The notes: generated by a model from the sequence alone, not told the origin. Counted from the stretch's first letter, positions 41,500-50,640 are shown. The stretch is DNA of 64,000 nucleotides from Paenibacillus sp. W2I17 (GCF_030815985.1 NZ_JAUSXM010000001.1:3162001-3226000), one strand, 5' to 3'. Made by a program: numbers and translations.

Positions 41500-43446
41500 T
41501 TAGTCGAATACAACTCCAGAATAATACTCCACTACATCACGGATGAGCATAAACGCATCCCCATTGGTAAGATTGTTCTTGTCAGCAATGCCAGCAAGCG
41601 TGTTGTCACTTATAAAGTTTTGCGTTTGTAATTGAGCAAGTGCCTGTTCAAGTGAAGTTTCCGTTTCTGAAGATCCCATTGCCAGACATAACATATACGC
41701 AGCCTGATCCAACGTTAAAGGTAGGGTTACGGCATTCTCCATATTTGCTAGAGCTTGGTCGGCACTGCCTGTGTAGGCTTCTGGAAACATCGCTTGCATT
41801 CTTTTCAATTTACTTAAAAATCGTTCTGGATTCATTCCTTTATCCAGTTCCCAACCATCGTTATTATAATTGCCTGAAGTCATATACATACTCGCTGCAG
41901 CCAGCAATCCCTTGTAATCCTTATGCTCCATATAATCAGGCTGCTCGAAACGATGTACTTTCAGATCCATACCCTGATTCTCCAGCATCTTACGTAGTTC
42001 AGATGCTCGCTCTTCGGAAGTTGAGAGTTCGCGGAAAGACTCCTTATGGATATATGCCAGCTTGACCGCCGCTCCTGCTGCTTCTCCCTCTGCCATTCCC
42101 AGCGGGACAACTCTTGCACTACCGTGTGGGATTGTATCAAAACTTGCTGCACGTCCAACGACGAGCAAACCATCAACCTTTAGCGGTACAAGCGAGCGAA
42201 AGGGTACACCATATTGAATTGGACTCAACATAATCGTGCCGGGATTTCCAACACTCGTGCTCTGAATATCAATATCGTATGAACCGTATCCAATGGCATC
42301 CCAATGATCACGATTTTCCATGACATCAGCTAATGTTAATCGGTACTCGCCATAGATATGACGTGACTCCCTCACGTAAAGCTCGTCTGCTGTTCCAGCA
42401 TATTGTAGCCCTGCAAATTCATCATAATTTTTCTTCAGAAAATCAACAATTAGCGGGGCTTCTTTACGCCCGATTTCCAGACCTTTTTTCACAGATATCG
42501 GATCTAACGGATCTACCCCAAAGATTTGCATTGTATTAATTAAGATTGTATCATCATTTTGTCTTCCGATATTCAGACTTCGAATCTTAATATGTTGTGG
42601 ATTGGAGGATTCATATTTTCTAGCATCACCGTACCCCCAAGCACTCATCTTATCAACCCCGGTTCCCTCTCTTTCCCTAAACTTTTGCCATACCTCATCT
42701 GTAACACCGCTTAGCTTGAATACAAGCGTAGAGACCATTTTGGATTTACCATCTCCAATATCTTGTCTGCCTATGGAATATGGAACTCCTGCAGCGGCTG
42801 CAATATCCGCATCTTGCGTTGCATCAATGATGGAGCGGGTTGAAATCTGAACAGTTGTTCCATCTTCTTTAGTTATGCTCATACCCGTTATTGTTGTGTG
42901 ATCTCCCGTAGATTGTTCAGTAAGGGGAACTAATTCCTTAACATTCATCAACAGGTCAATATTAGGTTCAGAACGAACCATCCGATAGAAAATGTTAGCC
43001 GCTGTATTGGTATCAAATGAACTACCCTCGATCTGGTCAAACCATTCCTGGAAAATACCTTTGTTCAAAAAGTCAGGCTGCCGCAAACTACTCAATAACT
43101 GCGGTTGTTCAGGGGAATAATTTAGATCCAGCGTATTAAGGCCTCCCTCGGTCAACAATCCTCCCAACATGTTGCGATCTCTTGCTTCCACCAGCAATAC
43201 ACGCATCCCATTACGAGCAGCTGATAAGGCAGCAGTAATACCTTCCGGATCCGTTCCAGCTACAATAACGTTATAGGAATCTTTCAGGTTTAGTGTAGAT
43301 TGCACGTCCTCCAAGGGCTGCCATACATAATTATTATTAAATTTATAATTCTTGTTCCAGATATAAAATGCACCATATGCAGCGCTCATTAAAACAATAA
43401 ACACACTGGCTATAATTGCTGTTATTTTCAATTTTCTACTAATCAA
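41500..43446 (-). CDS. Membrane-anchored FAD-dependent oxidoreductase
   Basis: A 648-residue protein starting at TTG 43446 (MISRKLKITAIIASVF), chosen for GGAGG eight bases upstream. An N-terminal membrane segment (about 5-30) is followed by an FAD-binding Rossmann motif (YNVIVAGTDPEGITAALSAARNG, then VEARDRNMLGGLLTEGGLN) and an FAD_oxidored-type body (GRSIIDATQDADIAAAAGVPY; a C-terminal LLVVGRAASFDTIPHGSARV, MAEGEAAGAAVKLA). The substrate is unknown; the family includes secreted flavoproteins that act on sugars or steroids. It faces the cell surface. The proS T-box begins after its stop. Confidence 0.88.
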   Translation of the reverse strand: MISRKLKITAIIASVFIVLMSAAYGAFYIWNKNYKFNNNYVWQPLEDVQSTLNLKDSYNVIVAGTDPEGITAALSAARNGMRVLLVEARDRNMLGGLLTEGGLNTLDLNYSPEQPQLLSSLRQPDFLNKGIFQEWFDQIEGSSFDTNTAANIFYRMVRSEPNIDLLMNVKELVPLTEQSTGDHTTITGMSITKEDGTTVQISTRSIIDATQDADIAAAAGVPYSIGRQDIGDGKSKMVSTLVFKLSGVTDEVWQKFREREGTGVDKMSAWGYGDARKYESSNPQHIKIRSLNIGRQNDDTILINTMQIFGVDPLDPISVKKGLEIGRKEAPLIVDFLKKNYDEFAGLQYAGTADELYVRESRHIYGEYRLTLADVMENRDHWDAIGYGSYDIDIQSTSVGNPGTIMLSPIQYGVPFRSLVPLKVDGLLVVGRAASFDTIPHGSARVVPLGMAEGEAAGAAVKLAYIHKESFRELSTSEERASELRKMLENQGMDLKVHRFEQPDYMEHKDYKGLLAAASMYMTSGNYNNDGWELDKGMNPERFLSKLKRMQAMFPEAYTGSADQALANMENAVTLPLTLDQAAYMLCLAMGSSETETSLEQALAQLQTQNFISDNTLAGIADKNNLTNGDAFMLIRDVVEYYSGVVFD

Positions 43447-43881
43447 AGAAACAAACCTCCATATGTACTTTAAATTCAACAATGCTAACTCGTGAGTAGT
43501 TTTCCTATGTTATACCAACAACCGACTAACTTTTTCTCCTTTCCTACATGAGTATGCTATAAATAATAAAAAACTCCCCAACACTTCAAACCGTGTTAGG
43601 AAGTTTTGATAATAAGACGGAAAATTCTACTATTATGTTGCCATAAATACAAACTAAAACATAGGAAAGTCCCTAACTTTCCTCATTATAACGACCACTT
43701 TTGGCGAAGTAAAGACTTACCAAAACCGGAAATGGATCAGAAAGATCATTAAACACTCAGACTGTCCGTTCATCCTGACTACAATGAATTCTCTGGCGAT
43801 GGCTGACATGGCAGCACGTTCCCTGTAATATAGAGAAATAGAAATCTATCACAGGTATTAATCGATAAAGGAGCTTGTCCT
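43447..43881. other. Divergent intergenic region
   Basis: 435 bp between the divergent FAD oxidoreductase and exonuclease genes. It contains a terminator-like hairpin (43566-43607), odd between divergent starts. Exact promoters were not resolved. TATAGAGAAATAG at 43832 might be a -10 for the plus-strand gene. Confidence 0.4.
43566..43607. terminator. Terminator-like hairpin between divergent genes
   Basis: AAAACTCCCCAACAC pairs with GTGTTAGGAAGTTTT and has A/T runs on both sides. It does not follow any gene in the window, so it may mark a lost gene or an attenuator on the oxidoreductase transcript. Confidence 0.5.
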
Positions 43882-44553
43882 ATGCCATATATCATATATG
43901 ATCTTGAATTCACGGTAAGCCGCAATACTCGTTATTCTTCTGAAATTATTGATATCGGTGCCGTTAAAGTTACGGAAAGTGCGGATGGATTGGTCGTAAC
44001 GGATACGTTCCATACGTATGTTCGTCCTTCCAATAAGTCTGTTCTGTCCACTGACACGATTCAGTTTACAGGTATCACGCAGAAAGATATTGATGCAGCC
44101 CCCCTTTTTCCGGCAGCACTGAATCAATTCATCGCCTGGATGGGAAGTGACCCCTATTACATGTGTTCCTGGGGACCCGATGACCGCAGCAAACTGATCT
44201 CTCATTGTCGCACCCATCAACTTGATGTGGCCTGGATCACCAATCATAACGATCTCCAGCAACAATGGTCCCGCACCGTTCGTAAAGAAGGCAAGTTCCG
44301 TCAACTCGGACTCGCTCAGGCTCTTGAAATCTGCGGAATTGAATTTGATGGTACCCAACACCGTGCCTTGGATGATGCCATCAATACAGCCAAGGTGTTT
44401 ATGCATCAATTTGATCGCTTCACGCTGGAAAACAATTGTGCAGCGGATGATGAGGGCATTGCATCCAAGGTCGTCTATTCCAGCTCCACAGAAGATGAAG
44501 AGAAAGAATCACCTTTTGGCAACCTGGCAAGCCTATTCAAAACCAAAGAGTAG
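43882..44553 (+). CDS. DEDDh 3'-5' exonuclease, KapD-like
   Basis: A 223-residue nuclease with the ExoI motif YDLEFT (Asp7, Glu9), ExoII with WGPDDRSKL, and ExoIII HRALDDAINTAKVF (His, Asp), which together bind two metals. It resembles KapD/ERI1-type exonucleases. The sporulation-inhibitor KapD of Bacillus is similar in length, but the C-terminal 50 residues (ENNCAADDEGIASK...LASLFKTKE) are extra. SD is AAAGGAG. Substrate could be RNA or DNA. Confidence 0.88.
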   Translation: MPYIIYDLEFTVSRNTRYSSEIIDIGAVKVTESADGLVVTDTFHTYVRPSNKSVLSTDTIQFTGITQKDIDAAPLFPAALNQFIAWMGSDPYYMCSWGPDDRSKLISHCRTHQLDVAWITNHNDLQQQWSRTVRKEGKFRQLGLAQALEICGIEFDGTQHRALDDAINTAKVFMHQFDRFTLENNCAADDEGIASKVVYSSSTEDEEKESPFGNLASLFKTKE

Positions 44554-44620
44554 CCAACCACAGCTCTGAATTTTTTGGTGTTCTAACTTCTGTGTTCTTG
44601 CTTCAAATGGCATACTAACC

Positions 44621-45592
44621 TCAATTTCTGTCGTACATTTGTTGCCAACTGTTCAGGCGTTCCTTCATCCTGATGCGGCAGATCTCGGGTTCGATGATCT
44701 CCGCATCAGGTCCATATTTAGATACCCATACGAGAATCTCCTCAACATCACTTAATATGGCTTCAAATACCAGGCTACCTTCCGGTTCAATGGTTAAGAT
44801 GGGGCTTATGCAGAATTGCTCCTGCATCACACGCTCCACAGCATGGGGTGCAAATCGAATTTTGAACGCTGTCCACTCCGTACTTCCCTCGTATGCCCAA
44901 GGAATGCGGAAGTGCGATTGTATGAGATGATCCTCTTTGCGAAACGTGCGTGGCAATATTCGTATCCTCTGCAGCCGGCTTACCTGAAAAATTCGAAGTT
45001 TCTCCGACAGGTGACAGTACGCTAACAGCTCAAATCTGTACTCGCGAGGGATAAGACAGTAAGGATCTATGCGTACGATCCCTTTTTTACCTTGAGACAG
45101 ATATTCCCCTTCAATGGTGTTCTGTGAAATGCCGGCATGAAGCAGGGTAATTAGAGATTGATTCTGCGGATCATTTCTCTCATTTTGCCATGCAGGTAAT
45201 CCCAGTTTAAACAATCTACTAATATGCTCCGACCATTCCACTCGTTCTGTTTTGTTTTTCTGACTCGCAGCAACCACTTTCTCATAAGCGCTCTCAAAAG
45301 CAGGTTTCAGCAAAGGACGAATATTCTCCATAACTTCAGCAAGATGCATGAAAGCTTGGGCTTCTTCATCAGACCAATTTAGCGGATACATGGCAAACTG
45401 GCTGATAAACATGTACCCTTGCCCGTGTCCCATATTGGCGATCGGGATATGCATTGCACTGAGGGCCTCCATGTCGCGGTATATCGTCCTTTCCGTCGTC
45501 TCGCATCGCTCGGCAAGCTCACGTGCCAGAATGCCCGGCTTGGCCTGTACCAGCGTTATAATGCGCATTAATCGGATTAGTCGGTCTGTCAT
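44621..45592 (-). CDS. WYL-domain DeoR-type transcriptional regulator
   Basis: A 323-residue regulator starting at ATG 45592 (GGAGGG nine bases upstream). The N-terminal HTH_11 (DRLIRLMRIITLVQAKPGIL...RTIYRDMEALSA) is followed by a WYL core (IEGEYLSQGKKGIVRIDPYCLIPREYRFELLAYCHLSEKLRIFQVSRLQRIRIL) and a WCX end (IRFAPHAVERVMQEQF ... LVFEAILSDVEEILVWVSKYGPDAEII). Such proteins bind a ligand or nucleic acid through WYL and repress nearby or remote genes. Its targets are not evident. Confidence 0.92.
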   Translation of the reverse strand: MTDRLIRLMRIITLVQAKPGILARELAERCETTERTIYRDMEALSAMHIPIANMGHGQGYMFISQFAMYPLNWSDEEAQAFMHLAEVMENIRPLLKPAFESAYEKVVAASQKNKTERVEWSEHISRLFKLGLPAWQNERNDPQNQSLITLLHAGISQNTIEGEYLSQGKKGIVRIDPYCLIPREYRFELLAYCHLSEKLRIFQVSRLQRIRILPRTFRKEDHLIQSHFRIPWAYEGSTEWTAFKIRFAPHAVERVMQEQFCISPILTIEPEGSLVFEAILSDVEEILVWVSKYGPDAEIIEPEICRIRMKERLNSWQQMYDRN

Positions 45593-45743
45593 TTTGCCGG
45601 ACCCTCCACGATGTTGTTTCAATAAATTTGATACAACTCCATCCATTGTTTAATATGATATTGATACATACATTCGACCTTCTCCTAAACTTCACCTTCA
45701 AATATGTAGACTCACTCTATACCGTTACCATCTGAAATCAACC

Positions 45744-46448
45744 CTATTCCCCTAATATCTTTTTTTCACGATCATGATATCCTGTTGTAAACGTGATCCC
45801 GTAGTGATACCGCAGCTTTTCAACGATCTCGGCTTCCGCATAATAGTCCAGATCCTGTTTCCGTGCAGCTTCAATTAACAATGCATCTGCATGACGACGC
45901 AACATATTACTTCCCTCTTGAACCCGTCCTCTTTCGTAGGCGCGCAGGGCTTGTTTGATCAAGGGCACCGTTTCACTTAATTTGATCGTCTTCTCCACTT
46001 TTGGATCTTCGGGCTGTCTCAGCATGCCCAGATGACTGGTGTACTGAATATACAGCTGTTCTCTTCGTAACAATACACGTTGACTTTGCTTCAACTTCCT
46101 TGTGCTCCAATACGCTGAACATACGGCAGCTTTTCCTGATACGCGGGGTCCCATGACGAATTCAAGCAAAATTTGCTTGCTTTCCCCCTTATACATATCG
46201 CCAAGTCTCAGTACCCAGCCAATATCCGTTTCTTTGGAACGACATCCATAGATACCTTTTAGCTGTACTCCATATTCCGGTTTGAGCAAAAGTTCCAAAT
46301 CTCTTGATACAATTTTGGGTGCTATTTTCCTAAGTCTTTTGGCAGGGGCACCGTTACGCCACTCTACCATCATATATACGGGGTCGGCTCCCCCTGTCGG
46401 TATGGCCTCTTTATTCCACGAATAAGATACTTCAAAGACTGAGTTCAC
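45744..46448 (-). CDS. Protein with VWA-C-terminal-like domain
   Basis: I use GTG 46448 (MNSVFEVSYS), with GGGGGAG nine bases upstream; an upstream GTG at 46526 (260 codons in all) lacks a good site. The product resembles the region that follows VWA domains in stress or terD-linked proteins: LKPEYGVQLKGIYGCRSKETDIGWVLRLGDMYKGESKQILLEFVMG, then an alpha-helical ALRAYERGRVQEGSNMLRRHADALLIEA tail. The VWA domain itself is missing. It may be a truncated relative; the function is unknown. Confidence 0.65.
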   Translation of the reverse strand: MNSVFEVSYSWNKEAIPTGGADPVYMMVEWRNGAPAKRLRKIAPKIVSRDLELLLKPEYGVQLKGIYGCRSKETDIGWVLRLGDMYKGESKQILLEFVMGPRVSGKAAVCSAYWSTRKLKQSQRVLLRREQLYIQYTSHLGMLRQPEDPKVEKTIKLSETVPLIKQALRAYERGRVQEGSNMLRRHADALLIEAARKQDLDYYAEAEIVEKLRYHYGITFTTGYHDREKKILGE

Positions 46449-46599
46449 TGGTAGTCTCTCCCCCGATTTATGTGTATTATCTTCTAAGTTATCAGGGTGA
46501 ATGGACACTATATTGTCACGGAACACATGTTCTCATTAAATTTTTCCAATATATTAGTTTTATATCCCTAAATCCGTCTCAATACGACAATAAACGACG

Positions 46600-46627
46600 A
46601 AAAAGCCTGGCGCTATGCCAAGCTTTT
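46600..46627 (-). terminator. Terminator of the 55-residue small gene
   Basis: Minus strand AAAAGCTTGGCATAGCGCCA followed by GGCTTTTTC: the stem AAAAGC(C)TGGC / GCCA(A)GCTTTT has a five-base loop and a T run. It starts 28 bp after the small gene stop. Confidence 0.8.
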
Positions 46628-46655
46628 CAATCACTTATCTATGACAAGTCCCAAA

Positions 46656-46823
46656 TTAAACAGTAGGATGATCGATTCCCATTTTGTGTAAATATTGAGC
46701 ACCATCTGCTTCGGTTACCGGTGCATAGGTGACACTGTCAATGACCAGCTTACGCCCTACTGGCTCTCCATTCACAGTGATCATGATTGTTTTGGTTGAT
46801 GTGTTCTGATCTGTTGTGTACAT
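46656..46823 (-). CDS. 55-residue stalk-domain-like small protein
   Basis: A 55-residue gene with an ideal AAGGAG nine bases before ATG 46823 and its own terminator. The sequence MYTTDQNTSTKTIMITVNGE, then PVGRKLVIDSVTYAPVTEAD, resembles the copper amine oxidase N-terminal (stalk) fold, whose hallmark is VNGxPV...xTYxPVxE. No signal peptide. It is monocistronic. A role cannot be given. Confidence 0.7.
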   Translation of the reverse strand: MYTTDQNTSTKTIMITVNGEPVGRKLVIDSVTYAPVTEADGAQYLHKMGIDHPTV

Positions 46824-47153
46824 ATGTTTCTACTCCTTCATGTTCACGATCTGATATTCAATCGGCTATATTGGTATCTTTCATTAAATTGCGTATTTGT
46901 GAATAGCATGCACCCGGAACTGAAGTAAAAGATCTGTAAAACGGTCCGGTGTGCTTGCCTATCGTTCTATTACCCCGCAGATTTGTAAGCTAAACAGCCC
47001 TGTTCCTAAATAATTTTATATATTTCGGGTAATAAAACGATATCATCTTGAACCCATCGTCCCGGTTTTGACGTATAATGTAAGAGCCGTATTTCAACAA
47101 TAGACGACGAATTCGGCGATTGATCTATCTAACCGAAGAAAGAGGTGTTAACG
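46824..47153. other. Divergent promoter region
   Basis: 330 bp between the small minus-strand gene and the coiled-coil gene. TATAAT at 47074-47079 with a TTGAAC 20 bases upstream is a possible -10/-35 for the plus-strand pair; the spacing is long. No other feature was found. Confidence 0.4.
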
Positions 47154-47609
47154 ATGCCAAAATCCATTCAGGGTTATTTCATTCGGGTGTTATTCACCAC
47201 ATGCATTCTATTTACCGTTTCGATCGCTTCGACAGTAAGTGCAGCCAGTGCCAATATTTTCACGGATATATACAGCGGATGGGAGCGAGTCTCCGAATTG
47301 CCCGGAGAAGTGAACGCTCTGCAGGAAAGTTATAAGCAAACGATGGAGCAATTAAATCAAACGTCTGCTCAGTTGGGACAAGCCCAGGCCAATGTCGAAG
47401 CATTTAAGACCCAGAACGAACAACTGCTGGCTCAGAACCAGAAACTCACTGAAATGGTAAGTAAATTACAGGATGACCAGAATGCCAAAGCAGCTACTAC
47501 CAAACGAATTCAGACGACGATCATCACTGTCGTTTCTCTCATATTGGGTTACTTTGTTTTGATTCGTGTGATGCGCTGGGGAATGCGTCGCCGTTCGGGC
47601 CGAGTATAA
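47154..47609 (+). CDS. Exported coiled-coil protein with C-terminal membrane anchor
   Basis: A 151-residue protein from ATG 47154 (AGAGGTG six bases upstream). A signal-like N-terminal segment (about 8-30; cut near VSAASA) is followed by a coiled coil (about 45-115, AQANVEAFKTQNEQLLAQNQKLTEMVSKLQ) and a membrane segment (about 122-142, TTIITVVSLILGYFVLIRVMR) with a basic tail. No family recognised. It is followed 18 bp later by an AIM24 gene and could act with it at the membrane. Confidence 0.78.
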   Translation: MPKSIQGYFIRVLFTTCILFTVSIASTVSAASANIFTDIYSGWERVSELPGEVNALQESYKQTMEQLNQTSAQLGQAQANVEAFKTQNEQLLAQNQKLTEMVSKLQDDQNAKAATTKRIQTTIITVVSLILGYFVLIRVMRWGMRRRSGRV

Positions 47610-47627
47610 AAGAACAGGAGCAACTGC

Positions 47628-48332
47628 ATGAACATACACCTGAACAATGCTGAAGCAGGCGGAGCAGGACAAGTCGTCACATTTTCACTGATTAAAGATG
47701 ACCGCCTTCATATTTTGCATCCGCAGCAAATTGTGGCCTTCCGCGGTCCAAGTGGGAGTCGCAATGACAAATTCATGAATATCACGGGCATATATCGCAA
47801 AAAAAAGCTGATTAAATCCGAAATCACCGGACCTTGCCAATTTGTGGCCGCCCTGCCTCCCGGATTCACCATGAAGGAAGTGGAGCTCACGGAGGATAGT
47901 GATCTGCTCTATGACTTCCGCCACCTGTTCTTCTACTCTGATGGTGTAACCATGCATACCAAAATTCAGAAAATCAAAAACATGCTGATCACCCGCGATG
48001 CAGTGAAAATGAAATTTTCCGGCAAAGGCAAAATCGGATTACTCACCCAAGGTCAAGTCTGCCAGCAGGAACTGCATCCGACAGCCCCGCTCTATGTGGA
48101 TGCTGGCAGCATTATTGCCTATCCCGAAAATGCACATCTGGAACTCACCGTATATGGTAACAACCTTGCCAGTCAGCATATGAATTATCATTGGAAGATG
48201 ACAGGACATGGATCTGTGCTCTTTCAGGCTGGACGTGAGAATCACCGCTTGGAACAGGATCTTAACGATGAGGGACTGTTCAAACGAATTCTGAAAGAAG
48301 TTATCCCCTTTGGCAATGTACTGATCAAATAA
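47628..48332 (+). CDS. AIM24 family protein
   Basis: A 234-residue AIM24/TIGR00266-like protein: a beta-rich body of three repeats with LHILHPQQIVAFRG, then a TRDAVKMKFSGKGKIGLLTQGQV core and YVDAGSIIAYPENAHLELTVYG, the family hallmark. AIM24 proteins are lipid- or membrane-linked in other bacteria and in mitochondria; function is unclear. Second gene of an operon with the coiled-coil membrane protein. Confidence 0.85.
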   Translation: MNIHLNNAEAGGAGQVVTFSLIKDDRLHILHPQQIVAFRGPSGSRNDKFMNITGIYRKKKLIKSEITGPCQFVAALPPGFTMKEVELTEDSDLLYDFRHLFFYSDGVTMHTKIQKIKNMLITRDAVKMKFSGKGKIGLLTQGQVCQQELHPTAPLYVDAGSIIAYPENAHLELTVYGNNLASQHMNYHWKMTGHGSVLFQAGRENHRLEQDLNDEGLFKRILKEVIPFGNVLIK

Positions 48333-48402
48333 ACTGTTAGTTGATGGAGCCGACCGATTATCTGCCACTATGCTCCAGTGGGGTGATCACCACACCGTTT
48401 CA

Positions 48403-48411
48403 TGTTATAAT
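48403..48411 (+). promoter_or_regulatory. Extended -10 promoter of the que operon
   Basis: TGTTATAAT (48403-48411) is an extended -10 element (TGnTATAAT) with no convincing -35 box. It lies about 44 bp before the preQ1 aptamer and fits its transcription start. Confidence 0.55.
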
Positions 48412-48454
48412 GGTTCAGACAATTGAAGAAGAAAATCCATGCCTATGGCATGGG

Positions 48455-48559
48455 AGAGGTTCGCGAACTCCCTCTATAAGACTTGACCATGTGATGGTCA
48501 GTATAAGTCTTGCGTACACGTTGCGGTCACCATGCAACTATGTACGTAAAAAACTAAGG
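48455..48559 (+). promoter_or_regulatory. preQ1-I riboswitch aptamer with two-hairpin insertion
   Basis: AGAGGTTC (48455-48462) pairs with CCCTCT (48470-48475) as P1, and the A-rich pseudoknot tail AAAAAACTAAGG is at 48548-48559. In the normal aptamer these are joined as CCTCTATAAAAAACTAAGG. Here 68 nt are inserted after CTATAA, folding as two hairpins: AAGACTT/AAGTCTT (48478-48511) and CGTACA/TGTACG (48513-48546), so the tail is brought back to the core. It would sense preQ1, the queuosine precursor. Confidence 0.85.
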
Positions 48560-48612
48560 ACACTTACTCTTACCTGCTTTTTTGAAGCGGTTATCGAGAA
48601 GGTGTGTTTTTT
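48560..48612 (+). terminator. Riboswitch expression platform terminator
   Basis: ACACTTACTC pairs imperfectly with GAGAAGGTGT, with TTTTTT following. Binding of preQ1 would lock the aptamer and let this hairpin form, stopping transcription about 90 bp before queC. Confidence 0.7.
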
Positions 48613-48702
48613 GATGGATGCCAGTTCATGAACTTCTCTGTTCTTCCGACACTCTATGCCTATGTGCATGGTTTGATCTCAAGAAGATAGAGAGGTTTTT
48701 TT

Positions 48703-49386
48703 ATGTTGAACGAAGAAAAAGCAGTCGTTGTATTCAGCGGCGGTCAGGATAGTACCACGTGTCTGTTCTGGGCCAAACAACAGTTTGCCGAAGTCGAGGT
48801 TGTTACGTTTGATTATGGTCAGCGCCACAAGCTGGAGATTGAATGTGCAGCCGAGATCGCTCGTGATCTGGGTGTACAGCAAACGGTACTCGATATGAGC
48901 CTGTTAAATCAGCTTGCACCCAACGCGCTTACTCGCACGGATGTAGAGATTACCCATGAAGAAGGCGAACTGCCGAGTACATTTGTAGATGGACGAAATC
49001 TGCTGTTCCTCAGTTTTGCGGCCATTATGGCCAAGCAAAAAGGAGCACGTCATCTGGTTACAGGTGTATGTGAGACGGATTTCAGCGGATACCCGGATTG
49101 CCGGGATTCATTTGTGAAATCGATGAATGTGACACTTAATCTGTCGATGGACTATCCATTTGTCATTCACACCCCGCTCATGTGGCTAGACAAAGCCCAA
49201 ACGTGGAAGATGGCCGATGATCTCGGTGCTTTTGATTATGTACGCGAGCGTACCCTGACCTGTTATAACGGCGTGATCGGCGATGGATGTGGAGATTGTC
49301 CCGCTTGCAAGCTGCGCAAAGCCGGACTGGATCGTTATGTACAGCAACGTACTGCTGCTGAATCGGCGGGAGTGGATGTACGATGA
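48703..49386 (+). CDS. queC: 7-cyano-7-deazaguanine (preQ0) synthase QueC
   Basis: A 227-residue PP-loop ATPase ([15 protein letters not shown], residues 8-22) that turns carboxydeazaguanine into preQ0 with ATP and ammonia. The C-terminal zinc site [20 protein letters not shown] has four Cys. SD is AGAGAGG with a TTTTTTT spacer. First gene of the operon under the preQ1 riboswitch. Its stop overlaps queD (ATGA). Confidence 0.97.
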   Translation: MLNEEKAVVVFSGGQDSTTCLFWAKQQFAEVEVVTFDYGQRHKLEIECAAEIARDLGVQQTVLDMSLLNQLAPNALTRTDVEITHEEGELPSTFVDGRNLLFLSFAAIMAKQKGARHLVTGVCETDFSGYPDCRDSFVKSMNVTLNLSMDYPFVIHTPLMWLDKAQTWKMADDLGAFDYVRERTLTCYNGVIGDGCGDCPACKLRKAGLDRYVQQRTAAESAGVDVR

Positions 49387-49874
49387 GAGAGCCGGGAACA
49401 TTCCGTATTGTAGAGCATCTGCAACGCATCGGAGAAGATATTCTACCCACCCAGCTGCGCTACCACCGCAAACGTGTGCTTGTAAGCAAAGAATTCACCT
49501 TTGACGCAGCACATCACCTGCATTGTTATGAAGGCAAGTGCAAGAACCTGCACGGTCATACGTATAAAGTAATTTTTGGCATCAGCGGTTATCCGGGTGA
49601 AACCGGGCTGACGGTTGATTTTGGACATATCAAAGATATATGGAAAACTCAGATTGAGGGATATCTGGATCACCAGTACCTCAACGAGACACTTCCTTTA
49701 ATGAATACAACGGCTGAAAATATGGTCGTTTGGCTGTTCGAACAGATGGAACATGCGCTCCAGACGGAACCCTATGCCGGGCTGACCGATGGTGGGCGGA
49801 CGGAGTTTGTCCGACTCTTCGAGACACCCACCAGTTACGCGGAAGCGAGACGGGAGTGGATGATCCATGAGTAG
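49383..49874 (+). CDS. queD: 6-carboxytetrahydropterin synthase QueD
   Basis: A 163-residue enzyme that makes carboxytetrahydropterin from dihydroneopterin triphosphate. Zinc-binding His are in FDAAHHL and LHGHTYKV, the catalytic Cys in GKCKNLHGH, plus the ending [14 protein letters not shown]. Compared with the usual 120-140 residues it has an extra N-terminus of about 33 residues ([20 protein letters not shown]). The start overlaps queC and the stop overlaps queE by eight bases. Confidence 0.95.
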   Translation: MREPGTFRIVEHLQRIGEDILPTQLRYHRKRVLVSKEFTFDAAHHLHCYEGKCKNLHGHTYKVIFGISGYPGETGLTVDFGHIKDIWKTQIEGYLDHQYLNETLPLMNTTAENMVVWLFEQMEHALQTEPYAGLTDGGRTEFVRLFETPTSYAEARREWMIHE

Positions 49875-50640
49875 TGTGACACAGCAGGTGAATGAGACGG
49901 GATCTCGCAAAGAGGCTCGTATTCCCGTGATGGAGATTTTTGGTCCGACGGTTCAAGGCGAAGGCATGGTCATCGGGCAAAAAACGATGTTTGTTCGCAC
50001 CGCGGGCTGCGATTATCGCTGCTCTTGGTGCGACTCGGCCTTTACTTGGGACGGCAGTGGCAAGGACCAGATTCGGATGATTACGCCAGAGGACGTATGG
50101 GAAGAATTGCGCCGCGTTGGCGGCACCCGTTTCTCCCATGTCACCATCTCTGGCGGTAATCCCGCCCTGCTCGCTTCGCTGGGCGGGTTGGTTGCCCTGC
50201 TGCGGGAGAACGGCATCCGCACCGCGGTGGAGACGCAGGGCTCCCGCTGGCAGCCTTGGCTGGCGGACATTGACGAAGTCACTGTCTCGCCCAAGCCGCC
50301 GAGCTCCGGCATGGACACCGATTGGGCCGTGCTGGATGATCTGATCGAACGGTTGGCCGCTGGTCCGGTGGAACGAAGTCACAGTCTGAAGATCGTGATC
50401 TTCGATGAGACAGACCTGGACTACGCCCGCCGTGTGCATGCACGGTATCCGGGCACGGATTTATTTTTACAAACCGGGAACCCGGATGTGACTTCCACTG
50501 ATACGCCAGATCTGGCGTCCTCGCTGCTTGCTCGTTATGAGTGGCTGATTGACCAAGTCAGTGCCTCCGATGACCTGAATGATGTTCGTGTGCTTCCACA
50601 GCTTCATACGTTGGTATGGGGCAACAAACGCGGCGTTTGA
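49867..50640 (+). CDS. queE: 7-carboxy-7-deazaguanine synthase QueE
   Basis: A 257-residue radical SAM enzyme. The cluster motif CDYRCSWCDSAF (CxxxCxxC) is at about residues 50-60, followed by GGNPALLASLGG and EVTVSPKPPSSGM typical of QueE. It contracts the pterin ring to carboxydeazaguanine. The start overlaps queD, showing coupling in the order queC-queD-queE. Confidence 0.95.
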   Translation: MSSVTQQVNETGSRKEARIPVMEIFGPTVQGEGMVIGQKTMFVRTAGCDYRCSWCDSAFTWDGSGKDQIRMITPEDVWEELRRVGGTRFSHVTISGGNPALLASLGGLVALLRENGIRTAVETQGSRWQPWLADIDEVTVSPKPPSSGMDTDWAVLDDLIERLAAGPVERSHSLKIVIFDETDLDYARRVHARYPGTDLFLQTGNPDVTSTDTPDLASSLLARYEWLIDQVSASDDLNDVRVLPQLHTLVWGNKRGV

